From positions 2,265,380 through 2,329,379 of the forward strand of contig CP166133.1 in the NCBI GenBank assembly GCA_041228285.1: a DNA stretch of 64,000 nucleotides. The letters are read 5' to 3'. This document shows positions 18,010-27,531 of the stretch, piece by piece (the stretch's first letter is position 1; each line of letters opens with the position of its first letter). The stretch comes from Neisseriaceae bacterium CLB008. GTDB taxonomy: Bacteria; Pseudomonadota; Gammaproteobacteria; Burkholderiales; Neisseriaceae. The notes under the pieces were generated by a model. It had not been told where the DNA came from, made no database searches, and was given only the letters and a program-made list of their open reading frames with translations. The translations under genes and the position numbers were made by a program.

Positions 18010-18765
18010 TTACAGCAAGGCTTCTGGCGACTCAGGCAGAATCTGGCCACCATCAATAATAATGGTTTGGCCGGTGATGAATGCGGCCTCTTTAGAGGCT
18101 AAGAAGCAGGCTGCATGGCCAATATCCTCTGGCGTACCTAAAGTATGGGTGGGCACTGCCGCCTTCATTTGATTTAAATACGCATCGCCCTGAGCCTGTA
18201 GGCCAGCGGTTAAGATATTGCCCGGCATCACCGCATTCACCGTAACCCCCACCTTGGCATATTCTAGCGCCGCGCTGCGCATAAAGCCGAGCTGGCCAGC
18301 CTTACTCGCACCATAATGGCTCCAACCAGGAAAGCCGGTCACGGCCCCGGTAATAGAAGAAGTAATCACCACGCGACCATAGCCTTGAGAGGCCATTACT
18401 TTTAATGCTGCTTGAACCACAAAGAACATACCCTTGAGGTTAACGTCGTGCATTAAATCCCAATCTGCCTCCGTCATGTCGGCCAAAGTGGCCTGCGGGA
18501 AAATACCGGTATTCGAACACAAAATATCTAAGCGCCCTTCTTCTGCCACAATCTCTTTGACCACGTCTTGGCAGGCTTTTTGATCAGTGACGTTCAATGG
18601 CTTAAATACCCCATTAATTGCCGCAGCCGCCTGAGGGCCTGCGATCGCGTCAATATCGGCAATCACCACCTTTGCCCCAGCACGTGCCAATACGGTGGCA
18701 ATGCCCAAACCAATGCCGTTGGCGCCGCCCGTGACTAAGGCCACCTGATTATTTAATTTAAACAT
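18010..18765 (-). CDS. Short-chain dehydrogenase/reductase
   Basis: A 251-residue classical SDR. The cofactor motif TGGANGIGLGIA sits at about residues 12-23, the NAG-like motif is altered to CSNTG, and the catalytic Ser-Tyr-Lys set is in SSITGAVTGFPGWSHYGASKAG. The C-terminal TGQTIIIDGGQILPESPEAL resembles FabG-like paralogues of unknown substrate found in proteobacteria. An acidic residue after the second beta strand (ADID) suggests NAD(H) preference. The substrate is not deducible. It lies 98 bases downstream of a LysR-family gene on the same strand, which may regulate or be co-transcribed with it. Confidence 0.85.
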   Translation of the reverse strand: MFKLNNQVALVTGGANGIGLGIATVLARAGAKVVIADIDAIAGPQAAAAINGVFKPLNVTDQKACQDVVKEIVAEEGRLDILCSNTGIFPQATLADMTEADWDLMHDVNLKGMFFVVQAALKVMASQGYGRVVITSSITGAVTGFPGWSHYGASKAGQLGFMRSAALEYAKVGVTVNAVMPGNILTAGLQAQGDAYLNQMKAAVPTHTLGTPEDIGHAACFLASKEAAFITGQTIIIDGGQILPESPEALL

Positions 18766-18863
18766 TAACGCCTCCTATTAATTAATATTAATAACAAACC
18801 TACGCCATCCCTCAGCCAGCGTCTGGCCATCAATCAACCACGCCCTCTTGATTTGGCCCTGAC

Positions 18864-19751
18864 CTAAACGACGGCATCCGCCCAGATGTGATGAATGCCC
18901 GCCTTTAATAGCTGTAGCATTTCATTTTCTTCTTGGCCTTCTGGGTAAATAAACGACAGCTGCTCGGTCATAAAATACGCAGGCAATACCTTAATCAAAC
19001 CCTTTTGCTGCGCCTCTAAAGCCTCATCCTCACGCACCAAAGCTAAGCCCACTTCGGCTGCAACCAAGTCGATGGCGGCAGAGATGTGGTCGCAGGTGGT
19101 CACGTGTTTGGGGCTAAAGTTGTGTTGGCGATAAAACTCGATCATGAGTTTACCTAGGGATAAAAACTGTGAAAACTGAATCCATGGATAATGAGCCAAA
19201 GCGTCATCTTCGGCATCAGCTAAGGCCCCATACCAAGCAGCCGGGCAAATCAGCACGTAGCGAAACTCTGACAACACGAGACTGTGCACGTTACGGTAGG
19301 GGTTTTTACCCAGGTAGAAGCCAGCGTCCAATTCTTTTTTACGCACCTGATTCAAGACAGCGCCGCTGATGTCGATGCTCAACTGAATGTCTAGAGTCGG
19401 GATTTGCTGCAGTAAAAACTGCACCAGATGGCCGATCTTAAGTGAAGGAGTGGGATGGATCATGCCGATTTTCACCTGAGCAACATAGTCTTCACTCAAG
19501 CGTTTAGCAAACAGTTCAACTTGATAAACCTGATTCAAGAGATGCTCGGCCTTAGGTAAAAAGGCCGCTCCTGCGGGCGTGGGCACCATGCCTTGTGCCG
19601 TACGCAAAAACAGCGCCACATCTAGTTTTTTTTCCATGGCCTTGATCTGTGCCGTCACGGCAGGCTGGGACAAGTGCAAGGTTTCTGCCGCTTGAGTGAG
19701 GTTACCGTGGTTGGCCACCGCAATGAAACTTTTGATCTGGTTTAAATCCAT
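18864..19751 (-). CDS. LysR-family transcriptional regulator
   Basis: A 295-residue regulator with an N-terminal winged helix-turn-helix (NLTQAAETLHLSQPAVTAQIKAMEKKLDVALFLRT, about residues 16-50) and a periplasmic-binding-protein-like effector domain. TQAAETLHLSQPAVTAQIK and LPKAEHLL are typical of the family; it resembles CysB/NAC-like members only generally. The effector is unknown. It is upstream of, and on the same strand as, the SDR gene, and divergent from the flavoprotein gene about 570 bases away, so either could be its target. Confidence 0.9.
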   Translation of the reverse strand: MDLNQIKSFIAVANHGNLTQAAETLHLSQPAVTAQIKAMEKKLDVALFLRTAQGMVPTPAGAAFLPKAEHLLNQVYQVELFAKRLSEDYVAQVKIGMIHPTPSLKIGHLVQFLLQQIPTLDIQLSIDISGAVLNQVRKKELDAGFYLGKNPYRNVHSLVLSEFRYVLICPAAWYGALADAEDDALAHYPWIQFSQFLSLGKLMIEFYRQHNFSPKHVTTCDHISAAIDLVAAEVGLALVREDEALEAQQKGLIKVLPAYFMTEQLSFIYPEGQEENEMLQLLKAGIHHIWADAVV

Positions 19752-20323
19752 AAAGCTCCTTTCTCCCCTTTTACTCTAGTGAACAAAGGGTTTTATGATT
19801 CTTTTTGTCTCTCTACTTTACCCTAAAATCATTGGGGCATCTATGCCAAATGTTTGTGCAGCACACAATCTTAAAGCCATCATGCGCACGACCACATCAG
19901 CGTATTTTCCAGAGTCATGCTGCATCAAACCCTATAGGCAGCTTGATTACCCTCTAGCCAGCCAGTCCTCTAGGCCTGTATTTTGAAGCTCATCAATGAC
20001 CATGCTGTGCTTTATCTAGCCAATCAACCCTCGCCCACCTGAGCCACATACCCATTGCCCACCTCAGCCTTGAGCAATTGCACCAATTTCGCCACAATCA
20101 AGTAAAAACCCTCAATTAACCAAGGTTAAGATTGCATTCTTACAGCAGCTGTGTTCTATTCATTCATATTGTATATATAACATGATAAAAATCAGATTAC
20201 CCAATAGCTTAATCACAAAAAAGGAGTGTATTCAATCAGCTTTTAATTGGCCTACGCAGTCGTTTATTCAGCTTTCATCATGTTTCGTCCCGATTAATGT
20301 CCTTCATACACGCTGGAGTACTC
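19752..20323. other. Gene-free region between LysR gene and the flavoprotein gene
   Basis: About 570 bases with divergent-promoter character. Bases 20160-20215 are AT-rich (ATTGTATATATAACATG). AAAAAAGGAG at 20217-20226 looks like a ribosome site, but no plausible gene follows it. A 63-codon open frame from 19795 has no family features and is probably chance. Confidence 0.4.
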
Positions 20324-21514
20324 ATGAAAAAAAGAATCTTAATCGTCGGTGGCGGCACCGGCGGTACCATGTTGGCCAACCTATTGGCCCGTAAGCTACA
20401 AAAAGAAATCCTGGGTAAACAGGTTGACTTAACCCTACTCTCGGATTCGCCTGTCCACTATTACAAACCGGCCTTTATGTATGTGGCCTTTAATATGTTC
20501 TTCAAAGAAGAACTACAGCGCCCACAGCAAAGCCTGTTGCGCCCAGAAATTAATTTCATTGTGGATAAGGCCATTTCTTTCGACCTACCCAATAACACCT
20601 TAAAAACCCAATCAGGCAAACAATACGGCTACGACATTTTGGTCTTTGCTACCGGCTGCGTCCCTCGTCCTGACCGCATTGAGGGCCTATCCGAAGCGGG
20701 CGACCATTTCTATCAATACGCTGCTTCACGCCAATTAGCGGACAAACTGGCCACGATCGAAAAAGGCCGCATTTTCATCACCGTTACCTTCCCTGAAACG
20801 CCAAACGTGCCGCACCAGTGTGGCATCGCCCCGATTGAAACCACGCTGATGCTGGACGACTACCTACGCAAGCGAGGCGTTCGTGACGCCATTGAAATCG
20901 TCTACACCTACCCAACCGTGTCTCAGCTCTTACGCAACTGCTTATTCTTACAGCGCCCTGTTGGCGAAGCCATGCCCAGCATATTTGCCAGCAAAGGCAT
21001 CCAGAGCAACCGCGGTTTTACCTTAGATCGAGTAGATCCTGATCGCAAAATTGCCTATTCCAAAGAAGGTACGGAAGAGCCGTTTGACATTCTCATGAGT
21101 ACGCCGCCGATCACCGCAGTCGAGGCCGTGCGTAATCTAGGCATCAGCCCCTATGAAAATGGCGAGGGCTGGCTGCCCACCGACCACCAAACGCTACAGG
21201 TTTACGGCCAACCGGGCGTCTACGTCATCGGCGATACGGTGGACCTACCCGTCAGCAAGGCTGGCGGTACCTGCCACAACCAGGCGGGCGTCATTGCTGA
21301 CAACATCTGCGCCGAACTGCGCATTGGCTATCCCATCAGCCACTACGATGGCAAGGTACAGGCCGTGGCCCAAATGGGCCTCAATGCTGGGATGCCGTTA
21401 CAGTATGACTACCTCAACGACGTGATCCCAACCCCGCCCACCAAGGTAGGCGGCATGTTGCGTAACGGCTTTAATCGTGGACTATACTGGGCCGCCATTC
21501 GCGGTCTGGTTTAA
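20324..21514 (+). CDS. Sulfide:quinone-reductase-like FAD oxidoreductase
   Basis: A 396-residue flavoprotein of the NDH-2/SQR superfamily: N-terminal FAD motif VGGGTGGTMLAN (residues 8-19), FATGC at about 109-112, the C-terminal FAD-binding VIGDTVDLPVSKAG, and an amphipathic end (GGMLRNGFNRGLYWAAIRG). Three cysteines at residues 112, 166 (PHQCGIAP) and 317 (GGTCHNQAG) are spaced in the manner of the redox cysteines of SQR, so oxidation of sulfide or another sulfur species to membrane quinone is plausible. A quinone reductase with another donor is the alternative. GGAG precedes the ATG at 20324. The DUF1641 gene follows after 10 bases; the pair probably forms a complex or pathway. Confidence 0.75.
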   Translation: MKKRILIVGGGTGGTMLANLLARKLQKEILGKQVDLTLLSDSPVHYYKPAFMYVAFNMFFKEELQRPQQSLLRPEINFIVDKAISFDLPNNTLKTQSGKQYGYDILVFATGCVPRPDRIEGLSEAGDHFYQYAASRQLADKLATIEKGRIFITVTFPETPNVPHQCGIAPIETTLMLDDYLRKRGVRDAIEIVYTYPTVSQLLRNCLFLQRPVGEAMPSIFASKGIQSNRGFTLDRVDPDRKIAYSKEGTEEPFDILMSTPPITAVEAVRNLGISPYENGEGWLPTDHQTLQVYGQPGVYVIGDTVDLPVSKAGGTCHNQAGVIADNICAELRIGYPISHYDGKVQAVAQMGLNAGMPLQYDYLNDVIPTPPTKVGGMLRNGFNRGLYWAAIRGLV

Positions 21515-21524
21515 GGAGCATCAG

Positions 21525-21941
21525 ATGAACGAAACCCCAACCCCAAACAGCACCCATACTGATCCTTTATCAATCTTAAAAACCTTAGAGAATGATCAAG
21601 GTTTGGCTGAGCTGCTGACCAAATTACATCCGCTGATCGCCGGCAACCGCTTGCATAATTTAGTCGATGTCCTGTCTCTCATGTCCGACTTGGTAGACAT
21701 TTCCGACAACGCCATCGTCGAAAAACTCTCTGGCGTTTTTGAAGGCGTGGTCAGCACCACATGGGAAGCCGGCAGCGCCCTAAGCATGGCTCACACCGAG
21801 CTACAGTTTAACCAAGAGAAGCATACACTGCGCTCGACCTACGCCCTACTCAAGCAGCCAGATACACTTAGAGGCATCGCTCTGGTACTGCGTACCTTGC
21901 AAATCATTGGTAAGCGCATTCCCGAACAGCCTTTGCCCTAG
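21525..21941 (+). CDS. DUF1641 protein, partner of the SQR-like flavoprotein
   Basis: A 138-residue, mostly helical soluble protein with the DUF1641 core (LLTKLHPLIAGNRLHNLVDVLSLMSDLVDISDNAIVEKL). The family has no established biochemical role but is frequently next to SQR-like or FAD/NAD(P) oxidoreductases; here it follows one at 10 bases with AAGGAG before its ATG. It ends directly before a strong terminator, so the operon is two genes. Proposed accessory or assembly subunit, by association only. Confidence 0.75.
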   Translation: MNETPTPNSTHTDPLSILKTLENDQGLAELLTKLHPLIAGNRLHNLVDVLSLMSDLVDISDNAIVEKLSGVFEGVVSTTWEAGSALSMAHTELQFNQEKHTLRSTYALLKQPDTLRGIALVLRTLQIIGKRIPEQPLP

Positions 21942-21952
21942 GCCTGAAAATC

Positions 21953-21985
21953 AAACAAGCCTCGTGTACACACGAGGCTTGTTTT
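21953..21985. terminator. Bidirectional terminator after the DUF1641 gene
   Basis: AAACAAGCCTCGTG pairs with CACGAGGCTTGTTT around a 4-base loop between convergent genes. Confidence 0.85.
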
Positions 21986-22002
21986 GGTACCCACCTTATC
22001 GC

Positions 22003-22335
22003 TTATGCTTTCGCAGTCAAATCGATGACTTCAGCAATGGGGGCATTGCGCTTCACTGAAGCGATGCCGTTGTCGCGCGTACTGGCTGAAGCATAGCTTT
22101 GGCTACTGCCTATGACTTGGCCATTATCCAAAGATTTAAGGTTAAAATGGGTGTCGGTGGTGACGTAGGCGTGATCGTGCGGGGCGTTTTTCTTGACCGA
22201 AGCCACCCCATTCTTACAGTTTGCCTTTGTTGTATAGCCTTCACTTTGCAAAATGATTTGGCCATTTTCGGCCTTTAATCGAAAATAAAATTCCTTACTT
22301 TTTTCACTCTGAAAAATCTCGAACTTGCTGCTCAT
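22003..22335 (-). CDS. YegP-like protein with two DUF1508 repeats
   Basis: A 110-residue protein made of two copies of the short DUF1508 unit. The first is FEIFQSEKSKEFYFRLKAENGQIILQSEGY...NGVASVKKNA (about residues 5-51), and the second is FNLKSLDNGQVIGSSQSYAS...NGIASVKRNA (about 63-98). E. coli YegP has the same tandem architecture; its function is not known. It is small, soluble and monocistronic, with a GGAG ribosome site upstream. Confidence 0.85.
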   Translation of the reverse strand: MSSKFEIFQSEKSKEFYFRLKAENGQIILQSEGYTTKANCKNGVASVKKNAPHDHAYVTTDTHFNLKSLDNGQVIGSSQSYASASTRDNGIASVKRNAPIAEVIDLTAKA

Positions 22336-22944
22336 GGCCTGGACTCCTTCAAAAATGAAACCGAATGACTGCCAACACCGTCCGTTTAACGGCTTGGTCA
22401 GAGAACTTTACCTACTTTATCAATTAAACACAGTTGATATTAAAAGTAAATATTTTCGATCCGACCGTGCTTTTTGACCCCACCATGTGTGGTTTAAAAT
22501 ACCATTTATATATCATTCAACCATATGCTTTATGACTGTAAGCCCCTATCGAACCAAGCCTCATCGAGGTTTTTATGCGCACGCTGTGATTCACCCACCA
22601 GCCTCTACTGGCCCAGCAACAGATTTAAGCAGCCAATAGGCACAATCATCCGCAACATCACCACCGTCAGCTCACCACAACATGCTGCCGTATTCATGAA
22701 TTTCGCATCTTATCGCTCCTTTTAACGCAGTGCAGCATAAATAATTTCAACCTTAAATTTATTTAAAATAATTCATTTTTAACTTATTTATCAACAACTA
22801 ATAAGACATCATCAGCCAAACCGATGCCCGCTATCAAAAAATAAAATTAGGCAATCTACACTAATTTATTTTAAATGGCCCTACGCAAACAAAATAATCA
22901 GTGCGTCAAGTGTACAAAAGAGAGAACCAACCAGGAGAACGATT
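22336..22944. other. Upstream region of the first acetate module
   Basis: About 600 gene-free bases. The part from 22735 to 22915 is strongly AT-rich and probably contains the promoter and operator sites of the DUF485-actP-acs unit. A 66-codon open frame from 22525 has no recognisable features and I do not call it. Confidence 0.4.
22834..22854 (+). promoter_or_regulatory. Element shared by both acetate modules (copy 1)
   Basis: TATCAAAAAATAAAATTAGG, about 90-110 bases before the DUF485 start, closely resembles TCATCAAAAATAAAAATTAG at 27114-27133 before the second module. It is either a common regulatory site or a relic of the duplication. Confidence 0.4.
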
Positions 22945-23265
22945 ATGGAACAACAAGAAGTCGTTAAGAAAGTGCTGGAAAACCCTGACTTTAAGGCCAT
23001 GGCCAAGCAAAAAAGCCGTCTAGGCTGGTCATTTTCCTTCGTCATGTTTGTATTTTACGTGATCTATATTTTATACATCGGCATTAGCCCCGAAACCTTT
23101 GCCCAACCCGTTGCGGCCGGAATGACCACCACCATTGGCATTTATGCTGGTTTGTTCATCATCGTGTTCGCCGTTGCCATTACCGGCATTTACGTTCGTA
23201 AAGCCAATGGCAAATACGAAGACGCAACGCGCAAAGTCGTTAAGGAGGTTATGAACCATGAATAA
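22945..23265 (+). CDS. yjcH: DUF485 inner-membrane protein, acetate-permease partner (copy 1)
   Basis: A 106-residue protein with two predicted transmembrane helices ([18 protein letters not shown] and [22 protein letters not shown]) and the DUF485 start [18 protein letters not shown]. Homologous to E. coli YjcH, encoded between acs and actP. Its exact function is unknown, but it is almost always coupled to ActP. GGAGA lies before the ATG, and its last codons overlap the actP start by 8 bases, implying translational coupling. Confidence 0.88.
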   Translation: MEQQEVVKKVLENPDFKAMAKQKSRLGWSFSFVMFVFYVIYILYIGISPETFAQPVAAGMTTTIGIYAGLFIIVFAVAITGIYVRKANGKYEDATRKVVKEVMNHE

Positions 23266-24913
23266 ATTACTACCCCTTGCCCTATTGGGCTTTAGCTTAC
23301 CTGCTTGGGCCGATGCCTTAACCGGCGAAGTCGAAAAACAACCGCTCAATATAGCCGCCATTGTGATGTTCTTTATTTTTGTGGCCGCCACCCTCTACAT
23401 TACCTATTGGGCGGCCAAACAAAACAAGTCGACCAAAGACTTTTACACCGCTGGCGGTGGTATTTCTGGCTTCCAAAATGGCTTGGCCATTGCCGGTGAC
23501 TTTATGTCTGCCGCATCATTTCTGGGTATTTCTGCCATGGTGTACACCACCGGCTACGATGGCTTGATCTACTCAACCGGCTTCTTAGTGGGCTGGCCCA
23601 TCGTGCTGTTCTTAATCGCAGAACGCTTACGCAACTTAGGTAAATTTACGTTTTCAGACGTAGTCGCCTATCGCTTAAAAGGCACCCCCGTACGCCTATT
23701 TGCCGCGGGCGGCACCATGTCTGTGGTGTTAATTTACTTAATTGCTCAAGTGGTGGGTGCAGGCAAGTTGATCCAATTACTGTTCGGCATGAATTACATT
23801 TGGGCGGTGATCATCGTGGGCGTGTTGATGGTGCTGTACGTGCTTTTTGGCGGCATGTTGGCCACCACTTGGGTACAAATCATCAAAGCCGTGATGCTGC
23901 TGTCTGGCGCCTCGTTCATGGCCTTCATGGTATTGAAAACCGTTGGCTTTAGCCCTGAAGCGATGTTCAAGAAAGCCGTTGACGTTCACCCTAAAGGCAT
24001 CGACATCATGAAGCCTGGCGGACTCGTCGCCAATCCGATTGATGCATTGTCCTTGGGCTTGGCCTTGATGTTTGGTACCGCTGGCCTGCCTCATATTCTG
24101 ATGCGTTTCTTCACCGTCAAAGACGCTAAAGAAGCCCGTAAATCAGTATTTGTGGCCACCGGCTTTATTGGTTACTTCTACATTTTGACCTTCATCATCG
24201 GCTTTGGCGCCATCATGTTGGTGTACAACAACCCTCAGTTTATGGAGCCTGGCAGCGACAATGTCTTGATCGGTGGCGTGAATATGGCCGCAGTACATTT
24301 ATCGGCAGCCGTGGGCGGCAACCTCTTCTTAGGCTTTATTTCAGCCGTTGCCTTCGCCACTATTTTAGCCGTCGTCGCAGGTTTGACCTTATCTGGTGCG
24401 TCAGCGGTTAGCCATGACCTATACGCCTCAGTGATTAAAAAAGGCAAAGCGTCACAAAAAGAAGAGATGTTGGTGTCACGCATGACCACCTTAGGCTTAG
24501 GCGTTGTGGCCATTGTGTTAGGGATTGCGTTTGAAAACCAAAACGTGGCGTTTATGGTGGGCTTGGCCTTTGCCATCGCAGCATCGGCAAACTTCCCCAT
24601 CCTATTCTTGTCTATGTTCTGGAAAGGTTTGACCACACGCGGTGCCGTTGTGGGTGGGGCAGCCGGTTTAATCGTGGCGGTGGTGTTGATCATCTTAGGC
24701 CCAACTGTTTGGGTGTCGGTGATGCATCATGAAAAAGCCATCTTCCCTTACTCTAACCCTGCACTATTCACCATTCCACTGGCCTTCATCGTGGCTTGGT
24801 TGTTCTCAATCACCGATCGCTCTGAGCGCGCCGCAATTGACAAAGCGGGCTTTGAGCAACAATATGTTCGTTCGATGACCGGTATTGGCGCCTCTGACGC
24901 CCAAGACCACTAA
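23258..24913 (+). CDS. actP: Cation/acetate symporter ActP (copy 1)
   Basis: Sodium:solute symporter family permease that imports acetate (and glycolate in E. coli) with a cation. It has 551 residues with an N-terminal signal-like segment ([17 protein letters not shown]) and about 13 transmembrane helices. The SSF motifs [33 protein letters not shown] and the [24 protein letters not shown] block are present, as is [18 protein letters not shown]. It overlaps the DUF485 gene and is followed after 95 bases by acs, giving uptake plus activation in one operon. Confidence 0.94.
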   Translation: MNKLLPLALLGFSLPAWADALTGEVEKQPLNIAAIVMFFIFVAATLYITYWAAKQNKSTKDFYTAGGGISGFQNGLAIAGDFMSAASFLGISAMVYTTGYDGLIYSTGFLVGWPIVLFLIAERLRNLGKFTFSDVVAYRLKGTPVRLFAAGGTMSVVLIYLIAQVVGAGKLIQLLFGMNYIWAVIIVGVLMVLYVLFGGMLATTWVQIIKAVMLLSGASFMAFMVLKTVGFSPEAMFKKAVDVHPKGIDIMKPGGLVANPIDALSLGLALMFGTAGLPHILMRFFTVKDAKEARKSVFVATGFIGYFYILTFIIGFGAIMLVYNNPQFMEPGSDNVLIGGVNMAAVHLSAAVGGNLFLGFISAVAFATILAVVAGLTLSGASAVSHDLYASVIKKGKASQKEEMLVSRMTTLGLGVVAIVLGIAFENQNVAFMVGLAFAIAASANFPILFLSMFWKGLTTRGAVVGGAAGLIVAVVLIILGPTVWVSVMHHEKAIFPYSNPALFTIPLAFIVAWLFSITDRSERAAIDKAGFEQQYVRSMTGIGASDAQDH

Positions 24914-25008
24914 GGCATTGAACCCATAGCACGGAGCAAAACCAAAGGCGCATCAGGTCAACATGATGCCTGATGCGCCATTTGCACAACAAAAACAAAG
25001 GAGTTGTC

Positions 25009-26976
25009 ATGTCTGCAATTGAATCAGTATTGAAAGAAACGCGAATTTTCAATCCATCCGATGAGTTCGTCACCCACGCCAACGTTAAGGGCATGGCAGG
25101 ATACAACGCCTTATGCGACCAAGCCAACGAAGATTACGAAGGGTTTTGGGCTGGCCTTGCACGCGAACACATCGACTGGCATAAGCCATTTACCCAAACC
25201 TTTGACGGCAGCAATGCGCCCTATTTCAAATGGTTTGCCGATGGCGAACTGAATATTTCCTACAACTGTATCGACCGCCACCTACCCGAAAAGGCCAATA
25301 AAACCGCCATTATTTTCGAACAGGATGACGGCACCAGCGAACACATTACCTACAAACAGCTATACGAGCGCGTATGCCAATTCGCCAACGGCCTAAAAAG
25401 CCTAGGCGTTAACCGCGGCGACCGCGTGGTGATCTACATGCCCATGGTGGCCGATGCCGTTGTGGCCATGCAGGCCTGTGCCCGTATTGGCGCCATTCAC
25501 TCGGTGGTTTTTGGTGGGTTTTCTTCTGGTGCCGTATCGGATCGCGTGAACGACGCCGAAGCCAAAATCATCATCACGGCCAATGAAGGCCTGCGTGGGG
25601 GTAAGAAAACGCCACTTAAATCTACCGTCGATGAGGCCGTCGCTAATGGCAAATGCCCATCTGTTGAAAAAGTCGTTGTGCTACAGCGCACCGATTCAGA
25701 CACCGAATGGTTTGCCGAGCGCGACATCTGGTGGCACGACTTAATTGCCCATAAAGACAAAGAGTGTGAGCCTGAATGGATGAGTGCAGAAGACCCTTTG
25801 TTTATTTTGTACACATCGGGCAGTACTGGTAAGCCTAAAGGCGTACAGCACAGCATTGGCGGCTATTTATTGGGCGGCATCACCACCATGAAGTGGGTAT
25901 TCGACAATAAAGACAACGACGTTTTCTGGTGTACCGCCGACGTAGGCTGGATTACCGGCCACACCTATGTGTGCTACGGCCCACTGGCCATTGGCACCAC
26001 CCAAGTGATTTTTGAAGGCATTCCCACCTACCCAGATGCGGGACGCTTCTGGCAAATGATCGAGCGCCATAAAGTCACGGTGTTTTACACCGCGCCAACG
26101 GCGATTCGCTCCTTGATTAAACTGGGCAGCGACCTGCCTAAAAAATACGATCTGACCTCATTGCGCCTCCTAGGCTCTGTGGGTGAGCCGATTAACCCAG
26201 AAGCGTGGATGTGGTTTTACGAAACCGTGGGCGCCAGTCGCTGCCCCATCGTCGACACCTGGTGGCAAACCGAAACCGGTTCAAACAGCATCGCCCCGCT
26301 GCCCGGCGCGATTGCGATTAAGCCCGGCTCTTGTACCCTACCGCTGCCCGGCATCATGGCCGACGTTGTGGATGAATCTGGTGCTGCGGTCGACACTGGC
26401 AACGGCGGCTTTTTGGTGATTAAACGCCCGTTTCCATCGCTCTTACGCACGATCTGGCGCGACGACAAGCGTTTTGCCAGCACCTACTTCCCCGATGAGT
26501 TCGGTGGCCAATACTATGTGGCCGGTGATTCAGCCTACCGCGATGAAAACGGCTACATCTGGATCATGGGTCGGATGGACGACGTATTGAACGTCTCTGG
26601 CCATCGCTTAGGCACGATGGAGATTGAATCTGCCTTAGTGGCCAACCCTCTGGTGGCTGAAGCCGCCGTCGTGGGTAAACCGCATGAGATTAAAGGCGAA
26701 GCCGTCGTGGCCTTTGTGGTGTTAAAAGACGACCGTCCAGAAGGTGAAGAAGCCAAACGCATTGCGGCCGAACTCAAGAGCTGGGTCGCCCATGAAATCG
26801 GTAAGATCGCCCAACCGGACGACATTCGCTTTGGCGAAAACCTACCCAAAACCCGCTCGGGTAAGATCATGCGTCGCCTCTTGCGTTCATTAGCCAAAGG
26901 CGAAACCATTACCCAAGACATTTCCACCTTGGAAAACCCACAAATCATGGCACAGCTGTCCGAAGAAGCCAAGTAA
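25009..26976 (+). CDS. acs: Acetyl-CoA synthetase (copy 1)
   Basis: Activates acetate with ATP and CoA to acetyl-CoA through acetyl-AMP. The 655-residue AMP-forming ligase carries the P-loop [25 protein letters not shown] (A5), [19 protein letters not shown] (A7/A8 hinge) and the C-terminal [14 protein letters not shown]. Lys619 in that last motif is the residue normally inactivated by acetylation. I start at the ATG at 25009 ([11 protein letters not shown]), which has AAAGGAG 6 bases ahead; an upstream ATG at 24973 lacks a ribosome site. A strong terminator follows. Confidence 0.96.
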   Translation: MSAIESVLKETRIFNPSDEFVTHANVKGMAGYNALCDQANEDYEGFWAGLAREHIDWHKPFTQTFDGSNAPYFKWFADGELNISYNCIDRHLPEKANKTAIIFEQDDGTSEHITYKQLYERVCQFANGLKSLGVNRGDRVVIYMPMVADAVVAMQACARIGAIHSVVFGGFSSGAVSDRVNDAEAKIIITANEGLRGGKKTPLKSTVDEAVANGKCPSVEKVVVLQRTDSDTEWFAERDIWWHDLIAHKDKECEPEWMSAEDPLFILYTSGSTGKPKGVQHSIGGYLLGGITTMKWVFDNKDNDVFWCTADVGWITGHTYVCYGPLAIGTTQVIFEGIPTYPDAGRFWQMIERHKVTVFYTAPTAIRSLIKLGSDLPKKYDLTSLRLLGSVGEPINPEAWMWFYETVGASRCPIVDTWWQTETGSNSIAPLPGAIAIKPGSCTLPLPGIMADVVDESGAAVDTGNGGFLVIKRPFPSLLRTIWRDDKRFASTYFPDEFGGQYYVAGDSAYRDENGYIWIMGRMDDVLNVSGHRLGTMEIESALVANPLVAEAAVVGKPHEIKGEAVVAFVVLKDDRPEGEEAKRIAAELKSWVAHEIGKIAQPDDIRFGENLPKTRSGKIMRRLLRSLAKGETITQDISTLENPQIMAQLSEEAK

Positions 26977-27000
26977 ACACAGGCCTCAGCAGCAGCCTCT

Positions 27001-27027
27001 AGCAGCCCCGATCGGGGCTGCTTTTTT
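27001..27027 (+). terminator. Terminator of acetate module 1
   Basis: AGCAGCCCCGATCGGGGCTGCT, a perfect palindrome, followed by six Ts. Confidence 0.93.
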
Positions 27028-27143
27028 ATGCCCAAAACATTCCCCCCTCTAGCCTCAACCATTCACCCCACCAGCCCTTTAAATTCCATAATCATAATCA
27101 TCACAAATGATGGTCATCAAAAATAAAAATTAGACAGCATAAA

Positions 27144-27177
27144 GGATTACCCCGTAAAAATTAAGTTGGCGTAATCC
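27144..27177 (+). promoter_or_regulatory. Inverted repeat upstream of acetate module 2
   Basis: GGATTAC (27144-27150) and GTAATCC (27171-27177) face each other across 20 bases, 25 bases before the second DUF485 start codon. Possible operator or leader structure; absent before module 1. Confidence 0.4.
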
Positions 27178-27201
27178 TGCGCCATTCAAAGGGGACTATA
27201 G

Positions 27202-27531
27202 ATGAATAAAAACAATATTGACCACCGCGTCATGGCGCATCCTGAATTTCAGGCCATGGCTCGTGCAAAAAGCATCTTAGGATGGTCGCTTACGGCCATG
27301 ATGATCAGCATATACGTGATTTATATTTTGTATATCGGCGCTTCACCCGCCACTTTTGCCCAAACCGTGGGCGACAGCGCCGTCACCGTCGGCATCTATG
27401 CTGGCTTATTTGTGATTCTGTTCGCCATTCTGATTACCGGCATCTACGTGCATCGCGCCAACGGTATTTATGAAACCATCACCCAAAAAGTGGTTCGTGA
27501 AGTCACCCAAGCGGAGGTGACGCATGAATAA
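27202..27531 (+). CDS. yjcH: DUF485 inner-membrane protein, acetate-permease partner (copy 2)
   Basis: A 109-residue paralogue of the protein at 22945. It has the same [18 protein letters not shown] start and two membrane helices ([15 protein letters not shown] and [22 protein letters not shown]). The helices are well conserved between copies while both ends have diverged. It overlaps actP copy 2 by 8 bases exactly as in module 1. AAAGGGGA precedes the ATG. Confidence 0.87.
   Translation: MNKNNIDHRVMAHPEFQAMARAKSILGWSLTAMMISIYVIYILYIGASPATFAQTVGDSAVTVGIYAGLFVILFAILITGIYVHRANGIYETITQKVVREVTQAEVTHE

Noticed and set aside
19795-19986. 63-codon open frame in the LysR/flavoprotein gap
   Set aside because: No ribosome site, no recognisable motif and irregular composition.
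22525-22725. 66-codon open frame before acetate module 1
   Set aside because: No ribosome site or family resemblance; probably chance.
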